Positions 11,401 to 23,144 of a stretch of 64,000 nt of DNA are shown here, in pieces. Each line of letters opens with the position of its first letter. The stretch's first letter is position 1. Below the pieces are notes generated by a model. It did not search any database and was not told where the DNA came from. It was given only the letters and a program-made list of their open reading frames with translations. Source of the stretch: Simmondsia chinensis (Eukaryota; Streptophyta; Magnoliopsida; Caryophyllales; Simmondsiaceae); the NCBI GenBank assembly GCA_018398585.1, contig JAGTTD010000012.1:20531036-20595035 (forward strand). Reading direction: 5' to 3'. A program made the position numbers and the translations under genes.

Positions 11401-14400
11401 GACGTACGTCAACGCACAAGTGAACGGTGCAGAAACTAAGGCACTGGTTGACACCAGGCCACGCATAACTTTGTGTCCAAGCATGAGGCAGCACGGCTCA
11501 AACTGAGCTTTGCTAGGGAAGTGGGTTGGATGAAGACCGTAAATGCTTCATCCAAGCCCATTCTTAGGGTTGCACATGGAGTGCCCATTCAGTAGGGAGA
11601 TTGGAAGGGCAAGCTCGATCTGACAGTTGTTACGATGGATGACTTTAAGGTAGTGTAGGGGATGGATTTCTTTGACACAGTGAAGCCCTTATCATTTCCG
11701 AAGGAGAACATCATGGAGATAACAGATGGCCAAGAGACCTTTGTTGTGCCCCTACTACGTGAGAAAGTAGAGGCAAAACTTCTCTCAGCCGTTCAGTTCA
11801 AGAAGGGAATCCGAAAGAAGCAGGTTACTTATATTGCTACATTGGTAGAAGATAAGGAGCCCGGTTCTATGGAGGTGCCCGTGGAAGTGAAAGGGGTTCT
11901 TAATGCCTTTCAAGATGTGATGCCACCTAAGTTACTGAGACACCTACCTCCGAGGAGGGAGGTGGACCACAAGATTGAGTTAGAGCAGGGGGCAAGGCCT
12001 CCAGCGATGGGGCCCTACGGAATGGCTCCACCTAAATTGGAGGAGTTGAGGAAGCAGTTGAAGGAACTCTTGGATGCGGGGTTCGTTAGGCCCTCTAAGG
12101 CCCCGTATGGTGCACCGGTTTCGTTACAAAAGAAGCAAGATGGGTCACTTCGTATGTGCATAGACTACCGAGCCTTAAACAAGGTCGCGGTAAGGAACAA
12201 GTATCCCATTCCGCTCATGGCAGAGTTGTTTGATGGGTTGGGAAAGGCACGGTACTTTTCCAAGCTAGACTTGAGGTCGGAGTACTAGCAGGTCTGGATA
12301 ACCGAAGGTGACGAGCCGAAGACGACTTGTGTGACCCGATAAGGTGCATACGAGTTCATGGTGATGTCGTTTGGATTGACAAACACACCAGCCACATTTT
12401 GCACACTTATGAATGAGATCTTCAAGCCCTTCTTGGACAAATTTGTTGTGGTATACCTCGACTATATTGTGGTGTACAGTGAGCCCTTAGAAGAACATGT
12501 GGAGCACCTGAAGCAAGTGTTCCAAGCCTTGAAAGAGAACGAGTTTTATGCCAAACGAGAGAAATGCTCGTTTGCCCAAGAAGAAGTGTCATTCCTTGGC
12601 CACTGCATTGGCCAAGGGGTGATCCGCATGGACCTAGCCAAGGTTCGTGCAATCGAGGAGTGGGAAGCGCCTAAGGGATTTAGTGAGCTACGGTCATTCC
12701 TAGGCCTAGTAAACTACTACCGACGGTTTATTCTTGGATATTTGGCTAGGGCTACACCCCTAACCAACCTATTGAAGAAGAAGCAGCCGTGGCTTTGGGA
12801 TGAGTCATGCCGCGCTGCTTTCGAGAGCTTGAAGCAAGCTGTTACGGAGGAGCCTGTCCTTCGCCTGCCCGACTTTGGGCAGCCCTTTGAGGTGCATAAC
12901 GATGCCTCAGACTATGCCATTGGGGGAGTGTTGATGCAAGAGAAACATCCTGTTGCTTTTGAGTCACGCAAACTCAATGACACCGAGCGTTGTTATGCCA
13001 CACATGACAAGGAGATGACCACCATCATTCATTGCTTGAGAGTATGGCGCCATTATTCGCTTGGGAGTAGGTTCTTTGTCAAGACTGACAATGTGGCAAC
13101 GAGCTACTTCCAAAACCAGAAAAAGTTGAGTCCGAAGCAAGCAAGATGGCAAGACTTTCTTACTGAATTTGACTATGCCTTGGAGTACAAACCGAGCACA
13201 GCCAACGTCGTCGCAGATGCACTTAGCCCCAAAACGAGCCTTGCTAGTGTGAGCATGGTCCAAGGAGATGTCTTGGACAAGGTCCGTGATGGCATGGCAC
13301 ATGAACCGTTTGCACAACACTTGTTGAAGCTCGCTGAGGAAGGAAAGACACGCAGATTTTGGGTGGACAGTGGGCAGCTATTTACCATGGGGAATCGGGT
13401 CTTTGTTCCAAAGTGGGAAAATTTGAGACGGGAGTTGATGAGGGAATGTCATGACTCTAGATGGGCCATCCGCCCGGGGATAGAAAGGACCGTGGCATTG
13501 ACAAAAGCAACGTACTATTGGCCTCGGATGAGGGACGATGTGGAAGCCTATGTCAAGACATGTTTTGTGTGTCAACAAGACAAGGTTGAGCACAAGACCC
13601 CTGCCGGTTTGCTTGAGCCTCTGCCCATCCCGAGCCAACCATGGGAAAGTGTTTCCATGGACTTTATCTCTTCCTTACCGAGATCAGAAGGGTGTGGGTC
13701 AATCATGGTTGTGGTTAATCGACTCTCTAAATATGGAACTTTCATTCCTGCGCCTAAGGACTGCACCGCAACCGAAGCTGCAAGGTTGTTCCTCAAGCAC
13801 ACTGTTAAGTATTGGGACTACCGCGAAGCATTATCAATAATCGAGATCTGAGGTTCATGGGCAAGTTCTGGGCCGAACTGTTCAGATTGATGGGTTCGAA
13901 CCTCCACTATTTCACAAGTTTTCATCCACAAACCGATGGGCAAACCGAACGGGTAAACGTCTTGCTGGAGCTATACTTGAGGCATTATGTGGGGGCCAAC
14001 CAGCGAGATTGGGCAACGTTGATTGACATTGCCCAGTTTTCATACAACCTACACAAGAGCGAGTCAACGGGCCATAGTCCTTTTGAGCTCATCATGGGAC
14101 AACAGCCCTTGACTCCGTAAGCCGTGGCCATCGGGTACACGGGGAGCAGCCCCGCAGCATATCAGGCCGCAAAGGACTGGAACGAGAGGTTGGACATTGC
14201 CAAGGCCCACCTTGACAAGGCAGCACACAAGATGAAAAAGTAGGCTGATAAGAAAAGGAGGTTCTTAGAGTTCCAAATTGGGGACCTGGTGATGGTGAAG
14301 CTACTACCGCAGCAATTCAAGGCCCTACGCAAAGTGCACAAGGGTCTGATCAGTAGATACAAGGGGCCTTACCCAACTCTTGCTAACGTTGGGAAAGTGT

Positions 14401-14714
14401 CCTACCGTGTTGAACTGCCACCGAAGATGAAGATCCATCCAGTTTTCCATGTTAGCATGCTGAAACCGTACCACAAGGACGCTGAGGACCCGAGCCGAAG
14501 TGAATCAGACCGAGCACCTACGGCCGTGATCACATCCTTTGACAAAGAGGCAATCAAGATCCTTGCTGACCGGGTTGTAGGACGAAGAGGAGTGCCAAAG
14601 TATACCAAATACTTAGTTCGCTGGAAAGACCTTCCAGAAAATGAGGCTACATGGGAAAAGGAGGACGACTTGTGGCAATTCAAGAAGATGATCGAGACAT
14701 TCAAAGCTACCTAA
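11401..14714 (+). pseudogene. Chromovirus pol (protease, RT, RNase H, integrase, chromodomain)
   Basis: Protease: ALVDT followed by a one-base loss at about 11455. RT: 11992-12640 (PYGMAPPKLEELRKQL, then MCIDYRALN), with in-frame TAG at 12286-12288 and TAA near 12340. The catalytic box reads YLDY at 12454-12465 instead of YLDD. RNase H: about 12890-13230 (DASDYAIGGVL). Integrase: zinc-binding region and core at about 13430-14090, with a shift near 13815. Stops follow at 14118-14120 and near 14241. Chromodomain: 14595-14700. Many independent lesions mean it cannot be functional. Confidence 0.9.
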
Positions 14715-14751
14715 CATTGACGAGGACGTCAACGGCTTAGGTGGGGGAGAG

Positions 14752-15429
14752 TGTCACCCAACGCTTATTTCTACAGTACTTTTTATTTTTGATGATGTAC
14801 TAGAAGGCCCTAGAATGTACTAGGCCTTCCATTTTTATGCTTAGGTGCATGTATGTATGAAGAGGCATGTCCCTTGACATGTTGGGTTGCGTCCCTTGGT
14901 TCTTTGACATGGTCCATGTGCGTGCCTTGACATGAGGGGTCGTGACCCTTCCCTAAGGTCGCATCCCTTGACAAGAAGAGACGTGTCCCTTGAACCTTGA
15001 CACGGTTCATGGACACGGTCTACCCAAAGGGGGATGCATCCTAATTTTGCTTATTAAATATTCTTGTAATTAGACTAGATTCATGTATTTACTTAAAGAC
15101 ATGTCCCCAGCCTTGAGTCGTGTCCCTTGGGGATGCCACACAGTTCATGCACTTATATAATTCCCTTTGAGTATAAATAATAAAGAAGTGGCATTTGCCA
15201 CGGGTGACCAAAAAACCACCCTATTCATCCAAACTCTTTTCATCTCTTTAACGTGTGGATCTATTATACTTGTGTCCTTAATTTCTTTGTTCCTTCAACA
15301 CTTTCTTGCCTTAATTCCGCATAAATATAGCCTTCGGGTTATCGGGGAGCCTGACTTGATGAGGTACTTTCGGAGTGAAGTTAAGTGGCGCACGGGCCTG
15401 ACAAGAGTGTCAAAAAACGTCCCGTGACA
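14752..15429 (+). repeat. Chromovirus LTR (right)
   Basis: 678 bp, TGTCACCC to GTGACA, preceded by the purine tract gtgggggaga. It is about 27 bp longer than the left LTR, partly through an extra CATGTCCCCAGCCTTGAG-type stretch near 15100. Confidence 0.92.
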
Positions 15430-15876
15430 AGTAGCATACATGTAAGCCTAGGGGCACTGTAAACTAGGTTCGTGTGCTCCTCTATCCTAAACCGCTGTCT
15501 GAGCTACACATATTTTTACCCACCTTTAACTCTATCTAAGGGCATCTTCTCATTTAGATTTAGGTGGCTGAATTCATATGTCTAATCGTCTCTAACCAAC
15601 TCTTCTTTGGCCTGCCTCCACCTCTCCTCCAGTACGTAATATGAACTTGTTCACATCTCCTAATAGTCCTAACATGCCCAAATCATTGCAAACATTGCTC
15701 CTTAAACTTGTCCTCATGACCTTGAGATAACATACAACTCAAAAGATCTATAACATGAATGAAGACGAAAAGGGAGGGGGGGTCATCTTGCCTTAAGCAA
15801 AGTGAAGTAGGAAACCAATCCTTCGGGTTCATATTAACAGTAACCAAATAAGAGAAATCATCAAGACTCAAGACAT

Positions 15877-16028
15877 AGGAGTAGGGTACTTTTTAGGATT
15901 GGTGGCTCTTCGGACACAACCTCTCTACAGGGTAGAAACCTGTAGGGGTAAGGCAACGTACATTTTACCGTCCCAGACCTTGTCTTGGCGGGAGCCTCTT
16001 TGAGACATTAGACTGTTACAGTTCTTGT
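15877..16028 (+). mobile_element. Short RTE-tailed insertion (SINE or truncated LINE)
   Basis: A 152-bp insertion with a 17-bp target duplication (15860-15876 and 16029-16045, one mismatch). It contains the RTE/Au-SINE-like tail: GGTAAGGC-ACGTACATTTTACC, then CTTGGCGGGAGCCTCTTTGAG. The first 30 bp show no clear tRNA or 5S head, so it may be a SINE with an eroded head or simply an RTE 3' end. Confidence 0.72.
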
Positions 16029-16045
16029 ATCAAGATTCAAGACAT

Positions 16046-16681
16046 CTTTTAATCTAGTTATACCATCTATATCCAAAACCCTTTCCTTATACGTTTATAT
16101 GTCAAAAATTATCAAAGGCCTACTAGAACTGATAATTTCATAGATTTTCTGGTTTAACTTCTATGATTTGTCTTCCCAGGAAAAATAAACACAATAGCCA
16201 TATTTGGATAATATAGTGACTACTAGCTGCAATATTACGCATCTGCTATTTAATTCTACTGTGAATTCTTAATGATCATGTCTTCAACTGAGCTCATACT
16301 ATGTTATTAGCATCAACATCAACGCTGAAATAGATAGCTTAATCCCCTGTCTTAAAGATGACACTGTTGTTCAATGAATTAATAGCAAATGAAGTTTACA
16401 GAACAGTCTTGTGTTTTCACTGTATGCCATCGTGTATTAAGACTATGCAATAGAGCATATAAAGTGTAGCCCTGAATTCAATTGGTCCGTGATCACATTG
16501 TGTTGTCTTGGAGCAATGGCTAGACAGGGCAGGCATTGAATCATTTCAAGGTGTAGGGACATGATATAAGATTTACTATGGCAGGAAAATTGTGTAGCTA
16601 TCAAATGAGATGGATGAAAATAGTAACCCACATACTTTTGATCAAGAAAATAACCATAATAATAATAATAATAATAGCTAC
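16046..16681. other. Intron sequence downstream of exon 3
   Basis: Unremarkable AT-rich DNA of intron 3 with a (TAA)n microsatellite at 16656-16675 just inside the donor site of exon 3. Confidence 0.5.
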
Positions 16682-16728
16682 CCTGATGCTTCATGGCCAA
16701 GGATCCGAGGAAAGACCGAAGCAGCTGC
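16682..16728 (-). CDS. ADH-like exon 3 (47 nt micro-exon)
   Basis: Encodes residues 63-78: AAASVFPRILGHEASG, with the final glycine split (GG|G) to exon 4. VFPRI-GHEASG is the conserved ADH motif in which His74 is the second catalytic zinc ligand and Glu75 follows. The acceptor AG is at 16730-16729 and the donor GTAGCT starts at 16681. A 47-nt length is needed to connect phase 0 (exon 2) to phase 2 (exon 4), and it fits exactly. The AAAS start is slightly longer than the usual A-I/L-FPRI; no other in-phase acceptor is near. Confidence 0.88.
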
Positions 16729-16730
16729 CT

Positions 16731-17600
16731 GCACCAGCAACAATCAAATCTCAAAACAGAAAGAAAAAGACAATCGAAACACATTTTAAGCAATACATTA
16801 TTGCTTGAGTGCATTATTGCCAATTACAGGCTAATGTGTGCTAATGCACCACATATAAAAAGGTGAAAGGATCAAAGCGGAACATGGAAAAAGGTAAAGG
16901 CCATTACAGAACAATTTTAAGCTAACCATAATGTGATTTGTCCTATCGTACTAGTAATTTTGTAACAACCTCCATAATGCATATATAGTGTATTGTATTA
17001 AGTAAAACATATTTATAAATATATTTATACACTAAAAACTATCAATAGGGTATAAATATTAATGCTTGTATGATCTTCCAAGCATAAGGATTAAAAGCAA
17101 CTCATGTTCCCTTACCGCAACCTGTCAGATATTTCCCACAACATCTTACTTTTGCAACAACGCGATTGCAAACAACAATTTGATTCATGAGTTGAGCCAC
17201 TCAACATTAAATGTTGACATATGGTTCACTTTATAAGGCCTGAAATGTTTTCTTGTTCTTTGAACAAAAGCTTCACCTAGTCATGTTGGCCACAAGCTTA
17301 TGCCCGACGGCGGAAAAGACGGGTGCCAAGTAAGGGATTGCTTAAAGGGTGGTTGCAAGCACTTAGGAGCGCTACACATCCAAAAGCAAGAGAACAATTG
17401 TGTAGAGTTCTCATTCTCTTGTGGTCATGCGGAAAAATTGTAATTAGCTAATATTTTGAGTTTCTCGGCTTAATTCTAAGAAAGTCATGTTAGAAGCACA
17501 AGCTAGGACCCTAGAATGGAAGTTATGTACTCAAGTGAACCAGGCATTGGAGTGTAGTAAAGGTCCTAAAAATCCAGTAAACCAAATGGCTTTGTTTAAT
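16731..17600. other. Intron 2 sequence, no feature seen
   Basis: AT-rich, with short unassigned frames. No repeats with ends could be defined. Confidence 0.4.
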
Positions 17601-17636
17601 GAAAACCCCCAAACATTAGATGGATGAAACTGGACT

Positions 17637-17990
17637 TTGAAGAAGGAGGCAACATTTGGCTACATAATCTGTAGGCATTTGGATCAACGCCTAATATCTG
17701 AGTGTCTAAGTCTTGCCAGTGCTCTAATTATGGCAGCAAAAGCAATCGCAGGTAGAAATGACATCCGAAAGTGCATTGATTTGGATTATTGCCAAGTACA
17801 CAATGAAGATGATAACCTAATCGTCATCAAAGTGATCTTGAAAGAGTACAGATGCCTTTGGAAGATTCGAACCATCATTGAGCATATTTAGGAGATGCTT
17901 AATGAGCTTCACTCAGTCCGAATTTTTCATATTCTCAAAGAAGGCAACCAGGCTGCACATTTGTTGGAGAATTTAGGCCATTTCTGGTGA
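17637..17990 (+). pseudogene. RNase H-like (RVT_3 type) relic
   Basis: One frame reads ECLSLASALIMAAKAIAG, later IVIKVILKEYRC and IRTIIEHI, a stop at 17889-17891, then ELHSVRIFHILKEGNQAAHLL. This matches the layout of plant RNase H-like domains (acidic start, helical middle, HV.REGN..AD.LA end) seen in L1-type LINEs and stand-alone relics. The usual Asp of the final A-D pair is replaced by His (AAH). No other LINE domain is attached. Confidence 0.55.
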
Positions 17991-18330
17991 GGGTGTGGAC
18001 AAGAATCACTTCGACATCTCGAGAGGATTGTTTGTGCCGATGCACGAAGCAGGCTTGTCTATGGAAAACTCGTCTAATGATCTCCTTACTTTCTTACAAA
18101 AAAAAAATTCCCTTACCCTTGTTTGCTCTTTTTTACCCAGTTGTCAAATAGGTGGTAAAGAGTCCCATCCTCTATAGGTATTAAACATCTACCATCTATT
18201 TTATAGGATCCCAATTGGAGAAAAACTTCTTGTTTTTGTAATTTATTATTGATTACTTATTAATTTACATTAGCATTTTAGTGCAAGTTAAAGACAATAA
18301 TTTTGGAAATTATAGCGGGTACAACAATTT

Positions 18331-18452
18331 GTTTTTTTTTTTTCCCCTTTTGGGTAGCTAAGCAAGTCGGGGGTGTGGTAGATTCGAACCTAGGACGTTT
18401 CTGTCCTAGGGCCTCAACCAGGGTAATGTTTTAACCACTAGATCAAAGCCCC
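18331..18452 (-). mobile_element. tRNA-derived SINE-like element
   Basis: Read on the minus strand it begins ggggctttgatctagtggtt (A-box-like TAGTGGTTAAAAC) and has a B-box-like ggttcgaatct (plus-strand agattcgaacc at about 18381-18391). It ends in an A-rich tail (plus-strand T-run at 18332-18343). Length and layout suit a Pol III SINE. A convincing target duplication was not found. Confidence 0.55.
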
Positions 18453-18662
18453 ATTGACCAATTGAATGATGTACATGCAGGTTAGAATTATCGTTCTATG
18501 ATTCGTAAAATTAATAGGCATTAATTTCGTTCTCCAGAAAGAAAATAGTATATTCTAATTCCACATCAGAAGTCAAAGAGTCCCAAACAGCCAATAGATT
18601 TTATAAGATTTACTAGATTTTGTATCCTAAATCTTATGAATTGCAACCTGTATAAACGTAAC

Positions 18663-19024
18663 TAATGCAGCACGGATGAAGAGGATTAATAATTATAAAA
18701 GATCTAATATTTTATTAGATTTGGATAGATTAATGGATAGGATTAGATTAAAATAGATCTTTTTAGCCAATACGATATTTAAGTTTTTATTTGTTGTTTT
18801 TATTTAGAGAAGTGGTTTCTTAGTTTTTTTGAACAGAGTAGTTTCTTAGTTTATTTCATATTTATCTTAATAGTTTTCTATTAGGTTTAGGATTTATCTT
18901 ATCTAATATCCTTTTAGGGTTTAGGGTTTAACTTTCTATAAATAAAGCTTTGTAATTCATTATTTTGAAGTTTTGATAAATAAAAATTGAATTGTGTTTT
19001 CGATTAGCAAGTTGTGCTACATCA
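18663..19024 (+). repeat. 5' LTR of the small LTR retroelement
   Basis: 362 bp, ends TA(for TG)ATGCAGC and ...CTACATCA; TATA-like 'ctataaataaagc' near 18936. It contains two segments (about 26 and 34 bp) that are missing from the 3' LTR. Confidence 0.9.
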
Positions 19025-19263
19025 ATTTGGTATCAGAGCTCTTGTTCTGGACCTCTGCCGTAGAGCCGCCGTAGCCGCCGCCGCTTGTGCGCGATACTAC
19101 CGCTGAGTAGTATCTTTTCCCCGCTACTGCCACGGTGTAGTGGTACCTATTTCTAAAAAACAAAAAAAAAAAAAAAAACCCCTAGCAGTAAGCTGCGAAC
19201 ACCTCTGCCACCTCCTCCCCGCTCCCGCCGCCGCCATTACAGCACCAGATCTCTGCCACCATC

Positions 19264-22200
19264 ATCCCCACTAAAGGTGGCCACCGGTCCGGGCTAGCCC
19301 GAAAACCGGCCCGGACGCCCGGCCCGAGCCCGGGGTACCCTGGGCCAGGCCTCGGGCCCTTTTTTTGGCCCTCAGAGCCCGGCCCGGCCCTGCCAGGGCC
19401 CAACAGAGCCGTTGAACGGCTCTTTATTTTTATTTTTTTTTTCCTATAAATACTTAAACCTTCTCAACTCATTTCCTCACCAAATCTTCAATCCTCTCTT
19501 CTCTCTCTGTACATTCATCATCTCCCATTTTCTCTAACTTTGCTAATTGCAAAAATTGTACTCTAAAGTTCGAAGTTTGTAAAGTATTTGGCTGAAGTTC
19601 GAATTTCATTGTTCTCTCGTTTCGGTAATTTTAATATTGCAATTTTATTTGATTCGCATTTTTAGTTATTTAATTTGCATTACTACTTGCATTTTATAAA
19701 TAATAATCACTTATACTAATATGGCACACAACTCTTTATCATCCTCTAGAGCCGGTCGTGCTAGTTCTAGCTCTTCTCCGCCACCCAGAATCCCTAAAAA
19801 GAGTAGAATTGTCTTACTTAATACTGAAGAACAAGCTTTTATACAACCAGACCCATCACCCCCATACACAGATAATAGCATAGATTATGACTTTTCACAA
19901 CAACAAGATTATCATGAGTCAGGTGGTGGTGGGGTTGGAGACCCACAAACTGATGAGGAACCCACCCCCACCACCGAAGCCCAACCTGAAACTAGTACCG
20001 GTGCTAGTAGGCCTACAACTAGTGGGGTATGGAAGCACTTTACCCTTAATAAGACAACTAATAAAGCAACTTGTAAATTATGTGACCCACCTAAGGATTT
20101 TAGTCATCAACCTGGCAGTAGGACGGGCACATTAAACAGACATATACTTAGGTGTCACCCTGAGCAATACCCAGAAAAGAGCCAACAACGTCTAGTACAA
20201 CAAGTGACCGGTGCACTTGCTAATTTTAGGTTCTCTCAAGAGAGCAACCGAAAAGGGCTAGCTAAATATATAATTTTGAGTGAAAGGCCTTTTAATACCG
20301 GCGAAGACCCAAATTTCGTCAACTACCTCCAACGAAATGTGAACCCCGCCATTATAAGGATTCCTCGGAACACCGTAAAGCGGGACGCTTTTACGTTGTA
20401 CCACGGGATGAAAGCTGGGGTCTTCACACATTTTGCGACGAACACGAGCATGTTCTCCTTGACGTCGGACGTATGGATGTCAAAACCCGGCCAACCTTAT
20501 ATGTGCATAACGGCACACTGGACCGATGAATCCTTCATCATCCAAAACAAGATAATTCATTTTGGACTTTTAGATTACCCCCACAATGCCGAGGTAATTA
20601 CGGGTGTGATTATGTCGGTAGTCTGCGACTGGGGCATAGAGCGACGTATCTTCAGTATTACGTTCGACAATGCTACCAATAACACTGCAGTTGTTACACA
20701 TTTAATTAGGCAAATGAGACCTATGTTAGGTGGGAAGTGTCTCCATATTCGTTGCATTTGTCACATTTTGCATTTAATGGTAATGGATGTTTTAGATCTT
20801 ATAAAAGTATCCCTTACCACCTTAAGATCCGTAATAATATCTGTTAAATCATCCAACACTAGAAAAAGAAAATTTAAAAATTTATATAGGTTGTCTACGG
20901 TGGTCGTCTACGGTAGAAATGTTAGACTCCCAAACTAGGTGGTCGTCTACGGTAGAAATGTTAGAGCGCATTCTACCATACAAAGACATTCTAATGGAAT
21001 ACGCCCAGGAAATTCATGCAGAATGGAGCGATTACAACCTGGCCGGTATAAATTGGGAGACAATAGATCAAATTTGTAACTTTTTTAGCATGTTTAAAGA
21101 GGAAACGACATTTTTTTTCGGGTTGCTACTATCCGACCATACCTCAAGCAATATCAAGATTGCTTGATATTGTCAATTGGATGGTGGATAATGAATCCAA
21201 CCCCGGTTTGTTCCCATCGATTCAGGCAATGAAAGAAAAGTTTGCCAAATATTATTCTGAACTACGTCTTACATACTGCTTGGCAACTATTTTAGACCCT
21301 CGTTGTAAACGCGGGGATTTCAACTTGTTTTGCCAACATTTTTTCAAGTATTTGCATCCTACTCTTAATATCGACACTTTCATTGCCGATGTCGATAACG
21401 ACTTGCATAGTTTATTTTTTCAATATTCTCGTCAATTAGCGTCCAATAATCCTAGTACTGCTGCAGTAGAATCTTCCACATCTAGTGGAGGTAGTTCACA
21501 CACGTCATATTCGTGGAAGCTGTTGGAGCAATTTACGCCCACAGTAGCCCCCACGTCATGTAACGAGCTAGATTATTATTTGCGGACACCGATGGTCCAT
21601 ATTTTCGGGCTGCCGGCCAACCCGCATTTTGACCTTTTACAATATCCCGTGCTTTCCACCATGGCATGTGATATACTAAGTTGTCCGGTGTCTTCAGTAG
21701 TATCGGAGTGTGCTTTCAGTCTTGGTGGCAGGTTGCTTGGAATGAAGAGGGCGAAGCTATCGCCGTCAAGCTTGGAGATGTCCGTGTACTTGAAGGATTG
21801 GCTACTAGCAGAGGCAAGAGATTAACAGAGAATGAAGCTGGATTCATCGAGCGACGTAGAAGACGACCGAACAACTGATACCTCAAATGATGGCCTATAT
21901 ACCCCCCAAGGCGACTGATATCAACACTTTTGTATGTCAATTATTTACTTTTAAATATTTACGTCAAAAGACGACCGCACCCCCCCATATGTCAAACTTT
22001 GTGTTTTTTGATAAACAAATTTGTATTTTTAAGTATTAGGCCTCAACTGCATTGTATTTGTACTTATATTTGTTACGTTATTTATGTACTATTATTTTTT
22101 TTGATAAGATATTTACCATTACTTATTATATATTTTATTTTATTACATATATTTAACATTATTTTTTTTGTATACTTTTGTATCTCATATTATTTATCAA

Positions 22201-22334
22201 TGAATTACAATAATTTTAGTACAAAACGACTTTGTATTATTTAAAATTTTTTTTTTCTTTAAAAAAGTGGGCCCAGGCCGGGCCCGCCCCTTGAGGCCGG
22301 CCCAGCCCGCCCGTTGGCCACCTTTAATCCCCAC
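19264..22334 (+). mobile_element. hAT transposon, complete ends
   Basis: Element 19272-22326 (3055 bp) with inverted ends taaaggtggcca (left) and tggccacctta-type (right), flanked by a perfect 8-bp duplication atccccac (19264-19271, 22327-22334). The terminal 80-120 bp are very GC-rich arrays of GGCCCGGGCC-like words that could pair between ends. One transposase gene lies inside. hAT elements move by cut-and-paste. It inserted into the internal region of an LTR element within intron 2 of the ADH-like gene. Confidence 0.95.
19721..21825 (+). pseudogene. hAT transposase, two frameshifts
   Basis: ATG at 19721. Residues 1-100 are Ser/Pro-rich with a basic PKKSR patch. Residues ~103-150 form a BED zinc finger (CKLC ... 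HILRCH). The catalytic region follows (FSLTSDVWMSK, then TFDNATNN). The C-terminal hAT dimerisation domain is at 21560-21790 (ELDYYLRTP ... SSVVSECAFSLGGRLL). The frame changes near 20915, where a 28-bp segment is repeated 39 bp apart, and again near 21150 next to a T8 run. About 700 residues would be normal for the family. The transposase is dead, but both element ends are well kept. Confidence 0.9.
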
Positions 22335-22630
22335 ACAAAACCCCAACCCCATTCAAACACAGCTTCGAGCCCTATTCCATATTCGAATAGCTTTGAGCGC
22401 GAGGAAACCCTAATCCACAGTCGAACCAAGCTTTGAAAATCCTAGGTTTCGAAAACGCTAACCCTGAATTTCAAAAGTCCTAGATTTCGAAAACCCTAAA
22501 CCTAGAATTTTGAAAACCCTAATTTGAAATCCCCAAATTTGAAAACCCTAATTCGAAATACCCACATTGAACCCTACTTCGACCCTTATACGTCCAAGCC
22601 TAGTTCAATTCGATTTTTGTCAACTTATCA

Positions 22631-23140
22631 ATGTCCTTACGTCTACTATATCCACACACATCCAATTACTTTTCAACCCCTGAGTTAGACTATCTCGAGT
22701 CAAATAAGCATGGGCCATATTGTAACGGTAACTCTTCGCATCCCTATCAATGGTGGGAATTTGTTTGGCATCCGATTTTCTTCACGATGTATGCTATACC
22801 CAATGCCTATTATGTTTCTAGGCTTAAGGGTAAGTTGTATGTGCTTCCACTAAACAAGCCCGGAGTTTATCTTAGGGCTCATCATGACACAACTGCCCCA
22901 AAGAAGAAGAGGAACATTGCAATGTGTCACAACATATCAAATTGCCGGAAAATATGGATGAGGCATGTTCTAAAAATTTCATCGATTTCATCATTCATGA
23001 AGAGCTTGTTAAGTCAACATCCCCAAAAGCGAAAGTTTTACACTTTATCCAGGACGAGCCCTACACACAGAAGGATGTTTGCTACTTCTTTTTCCTACGT
23101 TTATTTAGAACTCGTGGTCGAGTATTTTTGAACAAAGGGG
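22631..23140 (+). CDS. Unrecognised reading frame in the small LTR element
   Basis: An open frame of 166 codons from 22631 (MSLRLLYPHTSNYFSTPELD) overlaps a second frame from 22924 that looks more protein-like at its end (KAKVLHFIQDEPYTQKDV, then FFLRLFRTRGRVF), reaching the purine tract. The two may be one protein with a shift near 22920. I recognise no gag, protease or pol motif. It could be a captured host fragment. The upstream part of the element was pushed 3 kb away by the hAT insertion. Confidence 0.3.
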
Positions 23141-23144
23141 GAAT

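Larger units (their letters stand above)
9174..15429 (+). mobile_element. Ty3/gypsy chromovirus, full length but inactive
   Basis: LTRs at 9174-9824 and 14752-15429 bracket a 4.9-kb internal region in the order gag, protease, RT, RNase H, integrase, chromodomain. The C-terminal chromodomain (YLVRWKDLPENEATWE) places it among chromoviruses, perhaps Galadriel-like. The primer site fits initiator tRNA-Met. No 5-bp target duplication is visible because the left flank is another copy of the same element. Coding is ruined by stops, frameshifts and a 136-bp duplication. Confidence 0.92.
5503..15713 (-). mobile_element. RTE LINE copy split by a gypsy array
   Basis: The (CAA)n tail and 'gctcagtgcctcaaagg' segment at 5503-5537 is the 3' end of an RTE LINE in minus orientation. 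The matching coding end, with degenerate [16 protein letters not shown] sequence, is at about 15460-15713. The outer flanks carry a near-identical target duplication (5484-5502 and 15714-15732, tcatgaccttga[a/g]ataaca, one mismatch). Everything from about 5538 to 15429 is therefore later insertion and rearrangement inside this LINE copy. Confidence 0.72.

Noticed and set aside
21930..22244. 104-codon hydrophobic frame at the 3' side of the hAT
   Set aside because: AT-rich 3' region giving Phe/Tyr/Ile-rich translation; no sign of a real membrane protein.
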